In this document: positions 8,286 through 16,853 of the stretch, piece after piece
How positions within the stretch are numbered: the stretch's first letter is position 1
Layout of the letters: each line of letters starts with the position of its first letter
Assembly (NCBI GenBank): GCA_964573105.1
Contig: CAZNIS010000019.1
Span: forward strand, 1-64,000
DNA from: CAKZSB01 sp964573105
GTDB taxonomy: Bacteria; Pseudomonadota; Gammaproteobacteria; Granulosicoccales; Granulosicoccaceae
Direction: 5' to 3'
Length of the DNA: 64,000 nt
Translations under genes and position numbers: made by a program
Notes under the pieces: model-generated
Databases searched by the model: none
What the model was told of the DNA's origin: nothing
The model's input: only the letters and a program-made list of their open reading frames with translations

Positions 8286-10169
8286 ATGACTGAATCAAGC
8301 CCAGGTATTGTGCCGCGAAACTGGCGTGACAAACGCATTCTGCCGGCGATCATCCTGTGCCTGCTGGCATGGCTGACGACGGTTGCGGTCAAATACGACT
8401 ACGAGATCGCGCTGCCCGAATCCCGAATTGATGTGTCGCAACTGTTGTTCAACAAAAGCACAGACCGACACAATGCGCCCGCGTCGAATTTTGGCACTCA
8501 GGTAGAACTGCCATACGTCTGGCGCGAAGTGGGTCACGCCACCGACAAAAACGAAGCGACCGGCTGGTACACCGCGGTGATTAAGCTGAATGTGCCACCG
8601 AATCGCCTTTGGGTAGTTTACTTCCCGAACATCACCGCCAATTCAACCATCTATCTGAATGGCGAGATCCTGGGCCGGGGCGTCAAGCTCAACAACTTGC
8701 TTGGGCAAATGCGTCAGCGCCCTCTGTACCTGAATATTCCAAACGGTATTCTTCGCGCCGACGAAAACATACTGCAGCTCTACATGGAATCCGGTGACGA
8801 GTTCTTTGGATCGATAGAACCGTTTCATTTAGGACCTGAAGAATCTTTTAAGGACGTCTACACGCAACAGTATTTTTTCAAGGTAATGGTCGTCAAGCTG
8901 ATCGGTGGCTTACTGTTCTTTGCCGCACTGGCCACAGGTGCAATCTGGCTGTTGCGGCAGACTGAATCACTCTACGGCTGGTTTGCACTCACCTGCCTGT
9001 TGTGGAGCATTAACATCCTGACTGAATTTCTCGTCGATCTAACTTATCCAATGGGGTTGTTCAAACTGCTGTTTCGCTACTCCAGTATTGCGTTCTTTTG
9101 TGCGATGCTGGTGATTGTCGTGAATCGCTACCGCAATACGCGCGCTGCTAGAATCGAGTGGCTGTTAGTATGCATCGCCGCCGCGCTGAGTATTGCGACA
9201 GTGTTATTGCCCGAACAATACAAGCAGGCCATGTCCAACTACGGTATTGGTGCATTCGCCCTGCTGCTGATCAGCTACAGCTTCTTCGCACTGCTAAAAA
9301 ACTATCTGCAAACCCGCACGACGACAGATTGCCTGGTCGCCTACTCGGTAGCGGTGATCTTTTTTTTCTCGATTGGCGATCTGCAAGCAGCGATCAGCAC
9401 AACTGCAGAAAAATACTCCGGCATGACAGCACATTTTGGCGCGCCCTTTTTCGTCATGGTACTGGGCTGGAAGCTGATCAAGGATTTCGTCACCGCCCGC
9501 AGTCATGCAGAAGAACTAAATCTCAATCTCGAGCGTCGCGTGGCAGAAAAAACCCGAGAACTGGAAGAGAGCTTTGCAAGGATGCAGGCGCTTGAGAAAC
9601 GGCAAATACTGGCGCAGGAACGCGATCGACTGATCATGGATATGCACGATGGATTGGGGGGCCAGCTGGTGTCAGCCATGTCGATGCTCGAATATGACAA
9701 TATTGATCGCGATACGGTCAGTTCTGCGATCAAGGATGCACTGGAAGATATGCGCCTGATGATCGATGCGCTCGATCCGGTCAGCGACGATTTGGCGATG
9801 GTACTGGGCAGCTTCCGGCAACGCCTGCAAAAAACGCTGCAGGGCACCACGATCAAACTGAACTGGCAGGTTCAGGACGTACCGCTGATGGAAGATCTGG
9901 GCCCGCACAAAACGTTGCAAATTCTCCGCATCCTGCAGGAGGCCGTTACCAACGCAATAAAATATTCTGGTGCCAGTATGATCACCATTGCCACCGGCAC
10001 CGAAGACGATCGAGCCTACCTGATGGTCAGCGACGACGGGCAGGGCATGCAGGACAGTTGCGGCAAAGGTCGTGGGCTGGACAATATGCAGCGACGCGCC
10101 GATGCGCTAAACGCACGGTTGAGTATCGACAATTCCAGCAGTGGTGTTAGTTTGAAGCTCGTGCTGTGA
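8286..10169 (+). CDS. 7TMR-DISM-type sensor histidine kinase (HisKA_3)
   Basis: Sensor kinase of the NarX/DegS-like HisKA_3 class. After an N-terminal anchor there is a periplasmic jelly-roll-like region ('WYTAVIKLNVP', 'NSTIYLNGEILGRG'), then about seven membrane segments, a coiled coil (ERRVAEKTRELEESFARMQ), the phosphoacceptor block RDRLIMDMHDGLGGQ and a HATPase domain with 'QEAVTNAIKYSGAS' and 'DDGQGM'. The open frame extends back to 8190 but would overlap the regulator by 44 bases; the ATG at 8286 leaves 52 bases and gives 627 residues. The periplasmic fold is related to carbohydrate-binding modules, so a small sugar-like or osmolyte ligand is possible but unproven. Confidence 0.9.
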   Translation: MTESSPGIVPRNWRDKRILPAIILCLLAWLTTVAVKYDYEIALPESRIDVSQLLFNKSTDRHNAPASNFGTQVELPYVWREVGHATDKNEATGWYTAVIKLNVPPNRLWVVYFPNITANSTIYLNGEILGRGVKLNNLLGQMRQRPLYLNIPNGILRADENILQLYMESGDEFFGSIEPFHLGPEESFKDVYTQQYFFKVMVVKLIGGLLFFAALATGAIWLLRQTESLYGWFALTCLLWSINILTEFLVDLTYPMGLFKLLFRYSSIAFFCAMLVIVVNRYRNTRAARIEWLLVCIAAALSIATVLLPEQYKQAMSNYGIGAFALLLISYSFFALLKNYLQTRTTTDCLVAYSVAVIFFFSIGDLQAAISTTAEKYSGMTAHFGAPFFVMVLGWKLIKDFVTARSHAEELNLNLERRVAEKTRELEESFARMQALEKRQILAQERDRLIMDMHDGLGGQLVSAMSMLEYDNIDRDTVSSAIKDALEDMRLMIDALDPVSDDLAMVLGSFRQRLQKTLQGTTIKLNWQVQDVPLMEDLGPHKTLQILRILQEAVTNAIKYSGASMITIATGTEDDRAYLMVSDDGQGMQDSCGKGRGLDNMQRRADALNARLSIDNSSSGVSLKLVL

Positions 10170-10188
10170 ATGTTCGCGCGAGCGCAGA

Positions 10189-10740
10189 CTACATCTGAAC
10201 CCAATTGGCCGGCGGCTCTTTTCCCGGGTGCAGCGCGCCACATTGGCTGCAGGTCCTGCTCGATTCCGATTCATAAAACGCATTGAAAAGCGGTGGCAAA
10301 TCGGCAACGATGTCCCGGATCACCAGCTCCACTCGATGCACAAGCTCGCCGCATTCAAAGCAAAACCACTCAAAACCGTCTTGCTGTCCTGCATGCCGAT
10401 TACCCTCCACCACCAGCCCGACTGAACCCGTCTGTGGTCGCTGCGGTGAATGCCGAATGTGTGGCGGCAGCAAAAATACATCGCCCTCTTTGATCAGCAC
10501 ATCCTCGATTTTCCCGCGATCCGCGATTTTCAGAATCATGTCACCAGTAATCTGGTAGAAAAATTCCTCGACCGGATCATCGTGAAAATCCACCCGCTGA
10601 TTGGGCCCACCGACAATCATGACGACCATGTCGTCACCCGATTCAAACAATTGCCGATTCGCCACTGGGGGTGTCAGCAAATGCTGATGCTCCCGTATCC
10701 ATGCAGAAAAATTGAACGGACGCTGGAAAGATGAGCTCAT
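10189..10740 (-). CDS. nbaC: 3-hydroxyanthranilate 3,4-dioxygenase
   Basis: A 183-residue cupin dioxygenase that opens 3-hydroxyanthranilate to 2-amino-3-carboxymuconate semialdehyde in the kynurenine pathway. The catalytic Fe(II) site is intact: RVDFHDDPVEEFFYQ supplies the substrate Arg, His and Glu, and LPPHIRHSP supplies the second His. The C-terminus has the rubredoxin-like pair of CxxC motifs (CFECG and CSQCG) found in the bacterial enzyme. Length is normal. Other pathway genes (kynureninase, ACMS decarboxylase) are absent nearby, although kynB and a broken kynA lie 6-7 kb away. Divergent from the ketopantoate-reductase-like gene at 11048, with a triple repeat between them. Confidence 0.93.
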   Translation of the reverse strand: MSSSFQRPFNFSAWIREHQHLLTPPVANRQLFESGDDMVVMIVGGPNQRVDFHDDPVEEFFYQITGDMILKIADRGKIEDVLIKEGDVFLLPPHIRHSPQRPQTGSVGLVVEGNRHAGQQDGFEWFCFECGELVHRVELVIRDIVADLPPLFNAFYESESSRTCSQCGALHPGKEPPANWVQM

Positions 10741-11047
10741 GCTGACCCTTGTCGAACGCGCCGATCCGGGATGAATCGACTGCGGCTTGCCAGGCCGGTT
10801 TCAGATGAATTAAGCGCGATCAAGATACCACCCTATCGCGCACCGCACCAAAAGGGCAGACCCGCATTCCCGGCAGAAATACAAAGTGAAATTTACAATG
10901 TGAAATTTCTTTTGTGAAATTTACACGCAACCTCACTATGATACGCGCTTCCCAGTCCGCCTGCCGCCTGTTGCAGCAAGGCGCAGGCTGGCATTGCACA
11001 ACTCAACTGATCGTTGACCCCTGCATCACCCGGCAGTGTTAAAGACC
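10741..11047. promoter_or_regulatory. divergent promoter region of nbaC and copy-2 reductase
   Basis: A 307-base region between two divergent genes. Its centre (about 10880-10930) is AT-rich against GC-rich flanks and holds three regularly spaced copies of a 9-base motif, listed separately. The layout suggests shared control of 3-hydroxyanthranilate dioxygenase and the reductase-like gene. Confidence 0.55.
10886..10922 (+). repeat. three 9-base repeats with a 14-base period, candidate operator
   Basis: The 9-mer GTGAAATTT occurs at 10886, 10900 and 10914, exactly 14 bases apart. The context TGTGAAATTTACA is close to a palindrome, since TGT...ACA arms flank AAATTT. Perfect repetition within 37 bases of a GC-rich genome is unlikely to be chance. 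It resembles a tandem binding site for a dimeric regulator that would control nbaC, the reductase-like gene, or both. The regulator is unknown. Confidence 0.65.
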
Positions 11048-12109
11048 ATGACAAAAAAAATCAACACCCTGATCCTTGGTGCCTCCTACGGCTCCCTGCT
11101 CGGCACCAAACTGGCCCTGGCAGGCCATCGTGCGACGCTGGTATGCACCGCCCCGACTGCCAGCCTGATCAACGCTGAAGGCACAGTGGTCCGCTTTCCG
11201 GTTCGCGGCCTGGATGAACCTGTGATCGTGCACTCTAAAGAACTGCCAGGGACAGTGAGCGCCCTGACCCCGGAACAGGTCGATGTCAGTCAATACGACC
11301 TCGTGGTACTCGGTATGCAGGAGCCGCAGTACGGCAACCCGTCGGTACGCAAGCTGATGGATAAGATTGCCGCTGCCGCCCTGCCCTGTATGGCCATTAT
11401 GAATATGCCACCGCTGCCCTACATGAAGCGGCTGCCCGGCGTCGACAGCAACGCCATCCTCGACTGCTACGCCGACCCGAGTGTCTGGGACAACTTCGAC
11501 CCTGAACTGATGACACTGGCAAGCCCGGACCCACAAGCTTTTCGCCCGGCCGATGCCGGCAAGAATGTGCTGCAGGTCAGTTTGCCAACCAATTTCAAAG
11601 TCGCGCGATTTGGCTCTGATGATCACACACAAATGCTGCGCACCATCGAGGCCGACATTCTCGCTGTGCGCTTCCCTCACGGCGACGGCGAAACCGAATT
11701 GCCGGTCAAGGTCAAAGTGCATGATTCGCTCTACGTGCCACTGGCCAAGTGGAGCATGCTGATGACCGGTAACTACCGCTGCGTGCAGCGCGATTCGATG
11801 ATTCCAATCAAGGAAGCGGTCCACTCGAATATTGAGAACTCTCGCGAGATCTATCAGTGGACTGCTACCGTCTGCGAGGAACTGGGCGCCAATCCGGCGG
11901 ACCTCGTGCCATTCGATAAATACGCCAATGCAGCAAAGGGCCTGTCACAACCATCATCAGCCGCCAAGGCACTGGCCAACGGTAGTGCGGCGATCGAGAG
12001 AGTCGACAAACTGGTCCAGTTGCTGGCTGCACAAAAGCGCATGAGTCGTCCGGATGTCGACACTATCGTTGGCAACGTTGAGTGGTATCTGGAAAAAAAC
12101 GCCAGCTAA
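11048..12109 (+). CDS. ketopantoate reductase-like NAD(P)-binding protein (copy 2)
   Basis: Paralogue of the 4453-5535 protein with the same architecture: a Rossmann motif GASYGSLLG near the N-terminus, 'YDLVVLGMQEPQYGNP', a conserved 'MNMPPLPYM' loop and the helical C-terminal 'LAKWSMLMTGNYRC'. The frame is open from a GTG at 11036, but the ATG at 11048 aligns with the paralogue. The protein keeps the extended length (about 353 residues). Its promoter shares the triple repeat with the divergent 3-hydroxyanthranilate dioxygenase gene, which hints at a role linked to aromatic amino acid catabolism. The substrate is unknown; PanE activity should not be assumed. Confidence 0.72.
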   Translation: MTKKINTLILGASYGSLLGTKLALAGHRATLVCTAPTASLINAEGTVVRFPVRGLDEPVIVHSKELPGTVSALTPEQVDVSQYDLVVLGMQEPQYGNPSVRKLMDKIAAAALPCMAIMNMPPLPYMKRLPGVDSNAILDCYADPSVWDNFDPELMTLASPDPQAFRPADAGKNVLQVSLPTNFKVARFGSDDHTQMLRTIEADILAVRFPHGDGETELPVKVKVHDSLYVPLAKWSMLMTGNYRCVQRDSMIPIKEAVHSNIENSREIYQWTATVCEELGANPADLVPFDKYANAAKGLSQPSSAAKALANGSAAIERVDKLVQLLAAQKRMSRPDVDTIVGNVEWYLEKNAS

Positions 12110-12447
12110 CAAAACGGGCATCTAACACCCCGTCGCGGCCCTTGGTCCGATGCATCCAATCATGCGAACTGGCCGAGAGCCCCAGGTGATCGGCGCAGGG
12201 CAAATCGTGACTATTCAAAGAGTCGCCTACCCTTGCCAGTGTGCCCGATGGCACAACAGGTCGGATTGATCAGTCTGTACTTATAGCAGCCGCTTCACTT
12301 TGTACTTCGGCAAACTTCCAGAACCTGTCGCAGCCCGACAGCAATCGACACGCGCGATCGGCAAATAGTAACGTCGGGCCGGTACCACCCGATTGACCTC
12401 GGCCGGGTATACTCGCTGCGCGAGCTGACATCTGAGTGGGAAGCGCT
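12110..12447. other. intergenic region, no gene seen
   Basis: About 340 bases between the copy-2 reductase and the dehalogenase gene. No plausible coding frame was found. The final bases contain the ribosome site of the dehalogenase (GGGAAG at 12438-12443). Confidence 0.4.
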
Positions 12448-13170
12448 ATGCCTAAATCGTTAACCGACTACAACACCCTGACCTTCGACTGCTACGGCAC
12501 CATGATCGACTGGGAAAGCGGCATCTGGGATGCATTGCAGCCGCTGCTAATGAGCAACGCGCGCGATGACATCTCCCGCGACATCGCACTCGGTGCATTC
12601 GCCAGATTCGAGACAGCGCAAGAGCTCGCCACGCCACGGATGCTGTACCCGGAGCTGCTGGCACATGTCCACCAGGCCATCGCCGCCGATTTTGGCATGC
12701 AGAGCGACGATGAACTCAATCAGAATTTTGGCACATCGGTACCGCACTGGCCTGCATTTCCCGATTCGGCAGACGCACTGCGACTGCTAAAAAAGCATTT
12801 TAAGCTGGTGATTTTGTCTAACGTCAATCGCGATGGTTTTGCCGCATCCAATAAAAAACTCGGCGTCGCGTTCGACGCCATCTATACGGCAGAAGATATC
12901 GGCAGCTACAAGCCCAACGATGCAAATTTCGACTATTTAATCAGGCAAATAAAGTCAGATCTGGGTGTCGACGCGAATCAAATTCTACATACCGCCCAAA
13001 GCCTGCATCACGACCATGTGCCGGCCACCCGCGCAGGGCTCGACAAAGCCTGGATAGATCGGCAGGGACTCGCCGTCAGTGACAACTGGGGAGCAACCGC
13101 CGTGGTTGAAAACCGCCCCGACGTCAACTTCAGATACTCCTCACTGATGGAAATGGCGCAGGCGATTTAG
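12448..13170 (+). CDS. HAD-superfamily hydrolase, haloacid dehalogenase type II
   Basis: A HAD hydrolase of the L-2-haloacid dehalogenase-like branch. Motif I is FDCYGTMIDWE with the nucleophilic Asp, motif II is ILSNVN, motif III falls in 'GSYKPNDANFDYL', and the C-terminal 'SDNWGATAVV' is near motif IV. The nucleophile, Ser and Lys are present. The frame could start at a GTG at 12436, but GGGAAG sits between that codon and the ATG at 12448 with ideal spacing, so the ATG is preferred. Members annotated as dehalogenases often act as phosphatases on small metabolites; the real substrate is unknown. It is convergent with tctA. Confidence 0.82.
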   Translation: MPKSLTDYNTLTFDCYGTMIDWESGIWDALQPLLMSNARDDISRDIALGAFARFETAQELATPRMLYPELLAHVHQAIAADFGMQSDDELNQNFGTSVPHWPAFPDSADALRLLKKHFKLVILSNVNRDGFAASNKKLGVAFDAIYTAEDIGSYKPNDANFDYLIRQIKSDLGVDANQILHTAQSLHHDHVPATRAGLDKAWIDRQGLAVSDNWGATAVVENRPDVNFRYSSLMEMAQAI

Positions 13171-13234
13171 AAACACCCTGTTATCGGGCCGGATCATCCA
13201 GCCCGATTGCTTGCAGCGTTAGCGCACTCAAGCG

Positions 13235-14530
13235 CTAGCCGCGAACGCGAGTCCAGATCACTTTCGCGAGTGGCAGAAACAGCAAAATCAACGCGATGAT
13301 CGTAATCGGCCCGGCGATGGGTCGGGTGACAAATATCGAGAAGTCACCATCCGACAGTAGCAGCGATTGTCTAAGCGTGGGCTCGGCGATTGGACCGAGG
13401 ACAATCGCGAGTACCGCCGGCGCCAGCGGATAATCGAGGATACGCAGCAGATAGGCGCCAATACCAAACAACAGCATCAGCCAGACATCAAACATATTGG
13501 TGTAAGCGGCATAGGTACCGATCACACTCAACACGAAAATCATCGGTGCCAGAATGGTAAACGGCATGCGCAGCATCCATAGAAATACCGGAATGAAGGC
13601 AAGATTAACCAGCACCGCCACCAGATTGGAAATATAGAAACTGCCGATCAGCGGCCAGACAAAATCCGGTTGCTCTGAAAACAACAGCGGTCCCGGCTGC
13701 AGCCCCCAAATCACCATACCGGCCAGCAGCACAGCGGTGGTTGGCGAGCCCGGTATCCCCAGTGTCATCATGGGCAGCATGGCACCGGTCGAGGCCGAGT
13801 TGTTGGCNNNNNNNNNNNNNNNNNNNNNNNNNNNNNNNNNNNNNNNNNNNNNNNNNNNNNNNNNNNNNNNNNNNNNNNNNNNNNNNNNNNNNNNNNNNNN
13901 NNNNNNNGGAAACAAATCCAGTGGATCGCCAAACTGTAACCTTGGTTCACCGGTGATGATGTCAAATCCCACCGTCGCCAACACCAGTCCGAGTGCAATG
14001 GATATCAGCGTTTTGGGTATGTCGTCGCCACCCAAGCCAACAAATGTTGAAAACGCCAGCAGCATGAGTGCGAAGATTTCGGGATTGCCAAATTTCAGCG
14101 CAACACTGGCAAGCGGCGGCGCGAACGCCGTGAAGAAAATGTTCGCGATAGTAGCGCCAATAAACGATGCAATCGCCGCAGTCACCAGCGCGCGCTCTGC
14201 CTGTCCGGCCAGCGCCAGCGGGCGGCCGTCGAATGTCGTTGCCACCGCGGTCGACGCGCCCGGTATACCCAGCGTGATAGACGAGATGGCCCCGCCATAC
14301 ATGGCGCCATAGTAGATCGCGGCGAGGAAGATCATCGGCGAAGAGACAGTGCCCGTCCACTCCTGGATTACAAAGGTGAACGGCAACAGGATCGCCACCC
14401 CGTTGACTGACCCGAGCCCGGGCATCGCCCCGACAAACAAACCGACGACGACACCCAGAATGCACAGTCCGAGATTGACCGGCATCAGCGCCTGCACGAT
14501 GCCGTCCATCAGTGATGGGATAATTTCCAT
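13235..14530 (-). CDS. tctA: tripartite tricarboxylate transporter large permease TctA (contains assembly gap)
   Basis: Large membrane subunit of a TTT transporter. It shows the family blocks 'GAMPGLGSVNGVAILLP', 'YGAMYGGAISSITLGIPG' and the mirrored 'ANNSASTGAMLPMMTLGIPG', with about ten hydrophobic segments. A run of 100 Ns (13808-13907) interrupts the gene. The frame reads through it, giving 431 residues including 34 unknown, whereas TctA proteins are about 500 residues. The real gap is therefore probably near 300 bases, and 100 is a placeholder. It is the last gene of the tctC-tctB-tctA operon, 9 bases after tctB. Confidence 0.9.
   Translation of the reverse strand: MEIIPSLMDGIVQALMPVNLGLCILGVVVGLFVGAMPGLGSVNGVAILLPFTFVIQEWTGTVSSPMIFLAAIYYGAMYGGAISSITLGIPGASTAVATTFDGRPLALAGQAERALVTAAIASFIGATIANIFFTAFAPPLASVALKFGNPEIFALMLLAFSTFVGLGGDDIPKTLISIALGLVLATVGFDIITGEPRLQFGDPLDLFXXXXXXXXXXXXXXXXXXXXXXXXXXXXXXXXXXANNSASTGAMLPMMTLGIPGSPTTAVLLAGMVIWGLQPGPLLFSEQPDFVWPLIGSFYISNLVAVLVNLAFIPVFLWMLRMPFTILAPMIFVLSVIGTYAAYTNMFDVWLMLLFGIGAYLLRILDYPLAPAVLAIVLGPIAEPTLRQSLLLSDGDFSIFVTRPIAGPITIIALILLFLPLAKVIWTRVRG
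13808..13907. other. assembly gap (100 Ns) inside tctA
   Basis: Exactly 100 N characters mark a scaffold join of unknown size. The flanking protein segments match the parts of TctA that normally lie about 100 residues apart, so the missing DNA is probably near 300 bases rather than 100. Confidence 0.97.
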
Positions 14531-14539
14531 TTTCTCGCC

Positions 14540-15070
14540 CTACAGAAAAATGTTGTACAAGGGGATAAAGAACGGCTCGGTGATCCCCTTGGGCAGGACG
14601 ATTCGCATCGCCACATCGAAGAAAAAGAAACAGAACACCGGGGTTAGCGTCGCGATCAACAACGTGCGCAGCCACGAGTGTTTACCCAGAAACTTCAGGT
14701 AATAGACCAGGAAGAGAAAGATGCCAGCGTAAAAACCCAGCCATTCAATCAATGCAAGAAAGGCGAATAGTCCACCACCCACCCACAGCAACATGCGCCG
14801 CGAGTAGGCATCCATATAGGGTTCATCAGACTGGGAAGGTGGCGAGGTGCGCCGGTACCAGTTCACCATGATCCAAAGAGATGATACAAACATCACCAAC
14901 GACAGCCAGAACGGCCAGAAGCCGGAACCGGGTGTGCCAGTTTCGTCGAAACCGATGTTGTCGAATCGCGCGATGTCAGGATCCCACGATGGACCTTCAC
15001 CGCTTTTCCACATCAGATACAGCGACAGACAAGCGAGCACAATGGCCGTAACGAGTTCGGCACGACGCAT
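14540..15070 (-). CDS. tctB: tripartite tricarboxylate transporter small permease TctB
   Basis: A 176-residue small membrane subunit with four predicted helices: residues about 7-20, 50-70 (FWPFWLSLVMFVSSLW), 95-110 (LLWVGGGLFAFLAL) and 118-168. Members of this family are poorly conserved in sequence; its position between TctC and TctA genes and its topology support the call. The pair 'GTPGSGFWPFW' is a common TctB feature. It works with TctA to move carboxylates driven by an ion gradient. Confidence 0.87.
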   Translation of the reverse strand: MRRAELVTAIVLACLSLYLMWKSGEGPSWDPDIARFDNIGFDETGTPGSGFWPFWLSLVMFVSSLWIMVNWYRRTSPPSQSDEPYMDAYSRRMLLWVGGGLFAFLALIEWLGFYAGIFLFLVYYLKFLGKHSWLRTLLIATLTPVFCFFFFDVAMRIVLPKGITEPFFIPLYNIFL

Positions 15071-15182
15071 CGGTTGTTACCTTTAGAGTCGATCAGGAAA
15101 AATGCTGGATTAGAACTTGGGATCTGGCCGCCCAGGCGGGCGACCAGACCAGGTTACGACGATTTTACTGCGTGGGATAACG

Positions 15183-16151
15183 CTACTTGATCGCGCCGGA
15201 GGCCTTGAGGATTGTCTCGTGGCGAGTGCGCTGGGTGTCCCAGTAGCTTGAGAGGTCAGAACCTGCCATGAAATCGCCCATCAGCGATTTGTCGCTTTTG
15301 TATTTCTGCCAGTCAGCCGAGTTGTAGACCTTGGTGAAAAGGTCTGTGAAGTAGGCCTGCGCATCATCGGACATACCGGGTGCGCCGACGACAGAGCGTT
15401 GCATAAAGTAGGAGAACTCAGAGCCGGTTTCTTTCAGGGTGGGTACATCCGGGAACATCGGCAAACGCTCATCGGTGAATGCCACCAGCGGGATAACATC
15501 ACCGCTTTCGTAAAAACCGAGTGCTTCGGACGGATTGTTGACCGAGCTGTGGATCTGCTGACCCGCGAGGTCTTTTGCAACCGCACCACCGCCTTTGTAA
15601 GGGATGTACTTGATCGACAGCCCATAGGCGTCGTTCAGGTGATCGGTGATGATATTGTCTTCAGAGTTTTTGCCCGTGCCACCCATAACCCAGCCGGATC
15701 CGCGCTTTTTGGCTTCAGCGAGGAACTCGTCAAAGTTGTTGATACCTTCGTTCTTGTGCACCCACAGCAGGAAGGTGTCTTCCGCCATGCGACCGACCGG
15801 TGCGAACTTCATGATGTCGACGTCTAGGCCAGGCTGACGCAATGGGGTTGTGAAGAATGAATTCAGGGTCACCATGATGGTGTGATCCGGGTCAGAGGCC
15901 CCTTTCATGTGGACTAGTGCCTCGGCACCCGACCCGCCTGACTTATTGGTAGGCACCAGTGGCTTGGACGCGAGGTTTTCCTTTTCGACGATCGACTGCA
16001 TCAGTCGCGCCATTTTGTCAGCACCACCACCCTTGCCGGCCATGATGACAAAATCGACGGGCTTGTTGGGCTCCCAAGCCTGCGCCTGACCAGAAACGCC
16101 AAGCGCAACCAGCCCGGCCACCGCGACACTCATGATTTTTTTAATGAACAT
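15183..16151 (-). CDS. tctC: tripartite tricarboxylate transporter substrate-binding protein TctC (Bug family)
   Basis: Periplasmic solute receptor of the TTT system. A signal peptide (IKKIMSVAVAGLVALGVSGQAQA) precedes a mature chain beginning WEPNKPVDFVIMAGKGGGADKM, where Bug proteins bind the carboxylate, and the 'IKYIPYKGGGAVAKDLAG' block is typical. ATGs at 16157 and 16151 are both in frame. The AGAGAGGA ribosome site directly abuts the first and lies 6 bases from the second, so 16151 is preferred. The bound substrate cannot be read from the sequence. A 14-base palindrome 250 bases upstream suggests GntR-family control. Confidence 0.92.
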   Translation of the reverse strand: MFIKKIMSVAVAGLVALGVSGQAQAWEPNKPVDFVIMAGKGGGADKMARLMQSIVEKENLASKPLVPTNKSGGSGAEALVHMKGASDPDHTIMVTLNSFFTTPLRQPGLDVDIMKFAPVGRMAEDTFLLWVHKNEGINNFDEFLAEAKKRGSGWVMGGTGKNSEDNIITDHLNDAYGLSIKYIPYKGGGAVAKDLAGQQIHSSVNNPSEALGFYESGDVIPLVAFTDERLPMFPDVPTLKETGSEFSYFMQRSVVGAPGMSDDAQAYFTDLFTKVYNSADWQKYKSDKSLMGDFMAGSDLSSYWDTQRTRHETILKASGAIK

Positions 16152-16397
16152 TAACATTCCTCTCTTGAGTTGGTTTACACAGTTTTAATACGCCTGACAC
16201 AGGTTACACGCCTGTGAAACAGTGTGTTGCCAAATGTGCGGCATTAATTGTCTTCACAACCGAAAACGATGCCACAATAAGCCTTCCGGAGTACCAGAAC
16301 GACCCTACGCACCCCCAACGAAATAGCTCAACTAGCCACCCGGACAAAAGCTGCGCATTTTCCGCTTGCACACCAGTATTTCGGACTCGCAACCGAT

Positions 16398-16411
16398 GTC
16401 TGGTATACCAG
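16398..16411. promoter_or_regulatory. 14-base perfect palindrome, GntR/FCD-type operator candidate
   Basis: TCTGGTATACCAGA is its own reverse complement. The core TGGTATACCA fits the TNGTATACNA pattern bound by FCD-class GntR regulators (FadR/VanR-like). A related half-site, GTACCATA, follows about ten bases later. It lies upstream of tctC and within the 410-base region between tctC and the kynA fragment, so it may control carboxylate uptake in response to a substrate acid. No GntR gene is in the window. Confidence 0.65.
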
Positions 16412-16562
16412 ATACTTAGTACCATACACGGGCTGAGCACAAGGTCAATACCTGATTCCCCGTCGTCCTGCCGATTCGGCTGAACGCACAGGAAACGCTG
16501 ACTGAGCGTATTCATCAATCATCGCCAGGCCGCGGTACTGACACGCGCAATGATCAACTGAT

Positions 16563-16853
16563 CTAGAGATCGTCACGCAACTCCCACAGCTCTGGAAAGA
16601 ACCGGTGCCGGGTCACGCGCTCAAGCCAGCCAACACCGGCCGACCCACCGGTGCCCGGTTTGAACCCAATGATTTTTTGCACCGTCACGAAATGCCGCCA
16701 GCGATAAACTGAAATCGCCTCATCCAGCGCGACCAATGTCTCCGCCAATTGATATTCGTGATTGTCGGCCAGCGGATTGTGATAAACCCTGCGCCACGCC
16801 TCACGCACCGACGTGTGGGATTCGTAAGCCTGCGTCCAGTCTCGCTCCAACAT
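16563..16853 (-). pseudogene. kynA: tryptophan 2,3-dioxygenase, C-terminal fragment only
   Basis: Only the last ~96 residues of tryptophan 2,3-dioxygenase remain. Recognisable blocks are LERDWTQAY, 'RWRHFVTVQKIIGFKPGTGG' with the proximal heme-ligand His, and the terminal FFPELWELR. The full enzyme is about 280-300 residues, so the N-terminal two-thirds, including the substrate-binding Tyr/Phe/Arg region, is missing. Immediately upstream the sequence switches into the 3' end of kynB in another frame. This looks like a deletion joining kynB to mid-kynA, or a misassembly. The remnant is unlikely to make active enzyme. Confidence 0.88.

Noticed and set aside
13183..13237. Two short inverted repeats between the dehalogenase and tctA genes
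   Set aside because: Stems of six to seven bases without a U-run; the second overlaps the tctA stop. Too weak to call a terminator.
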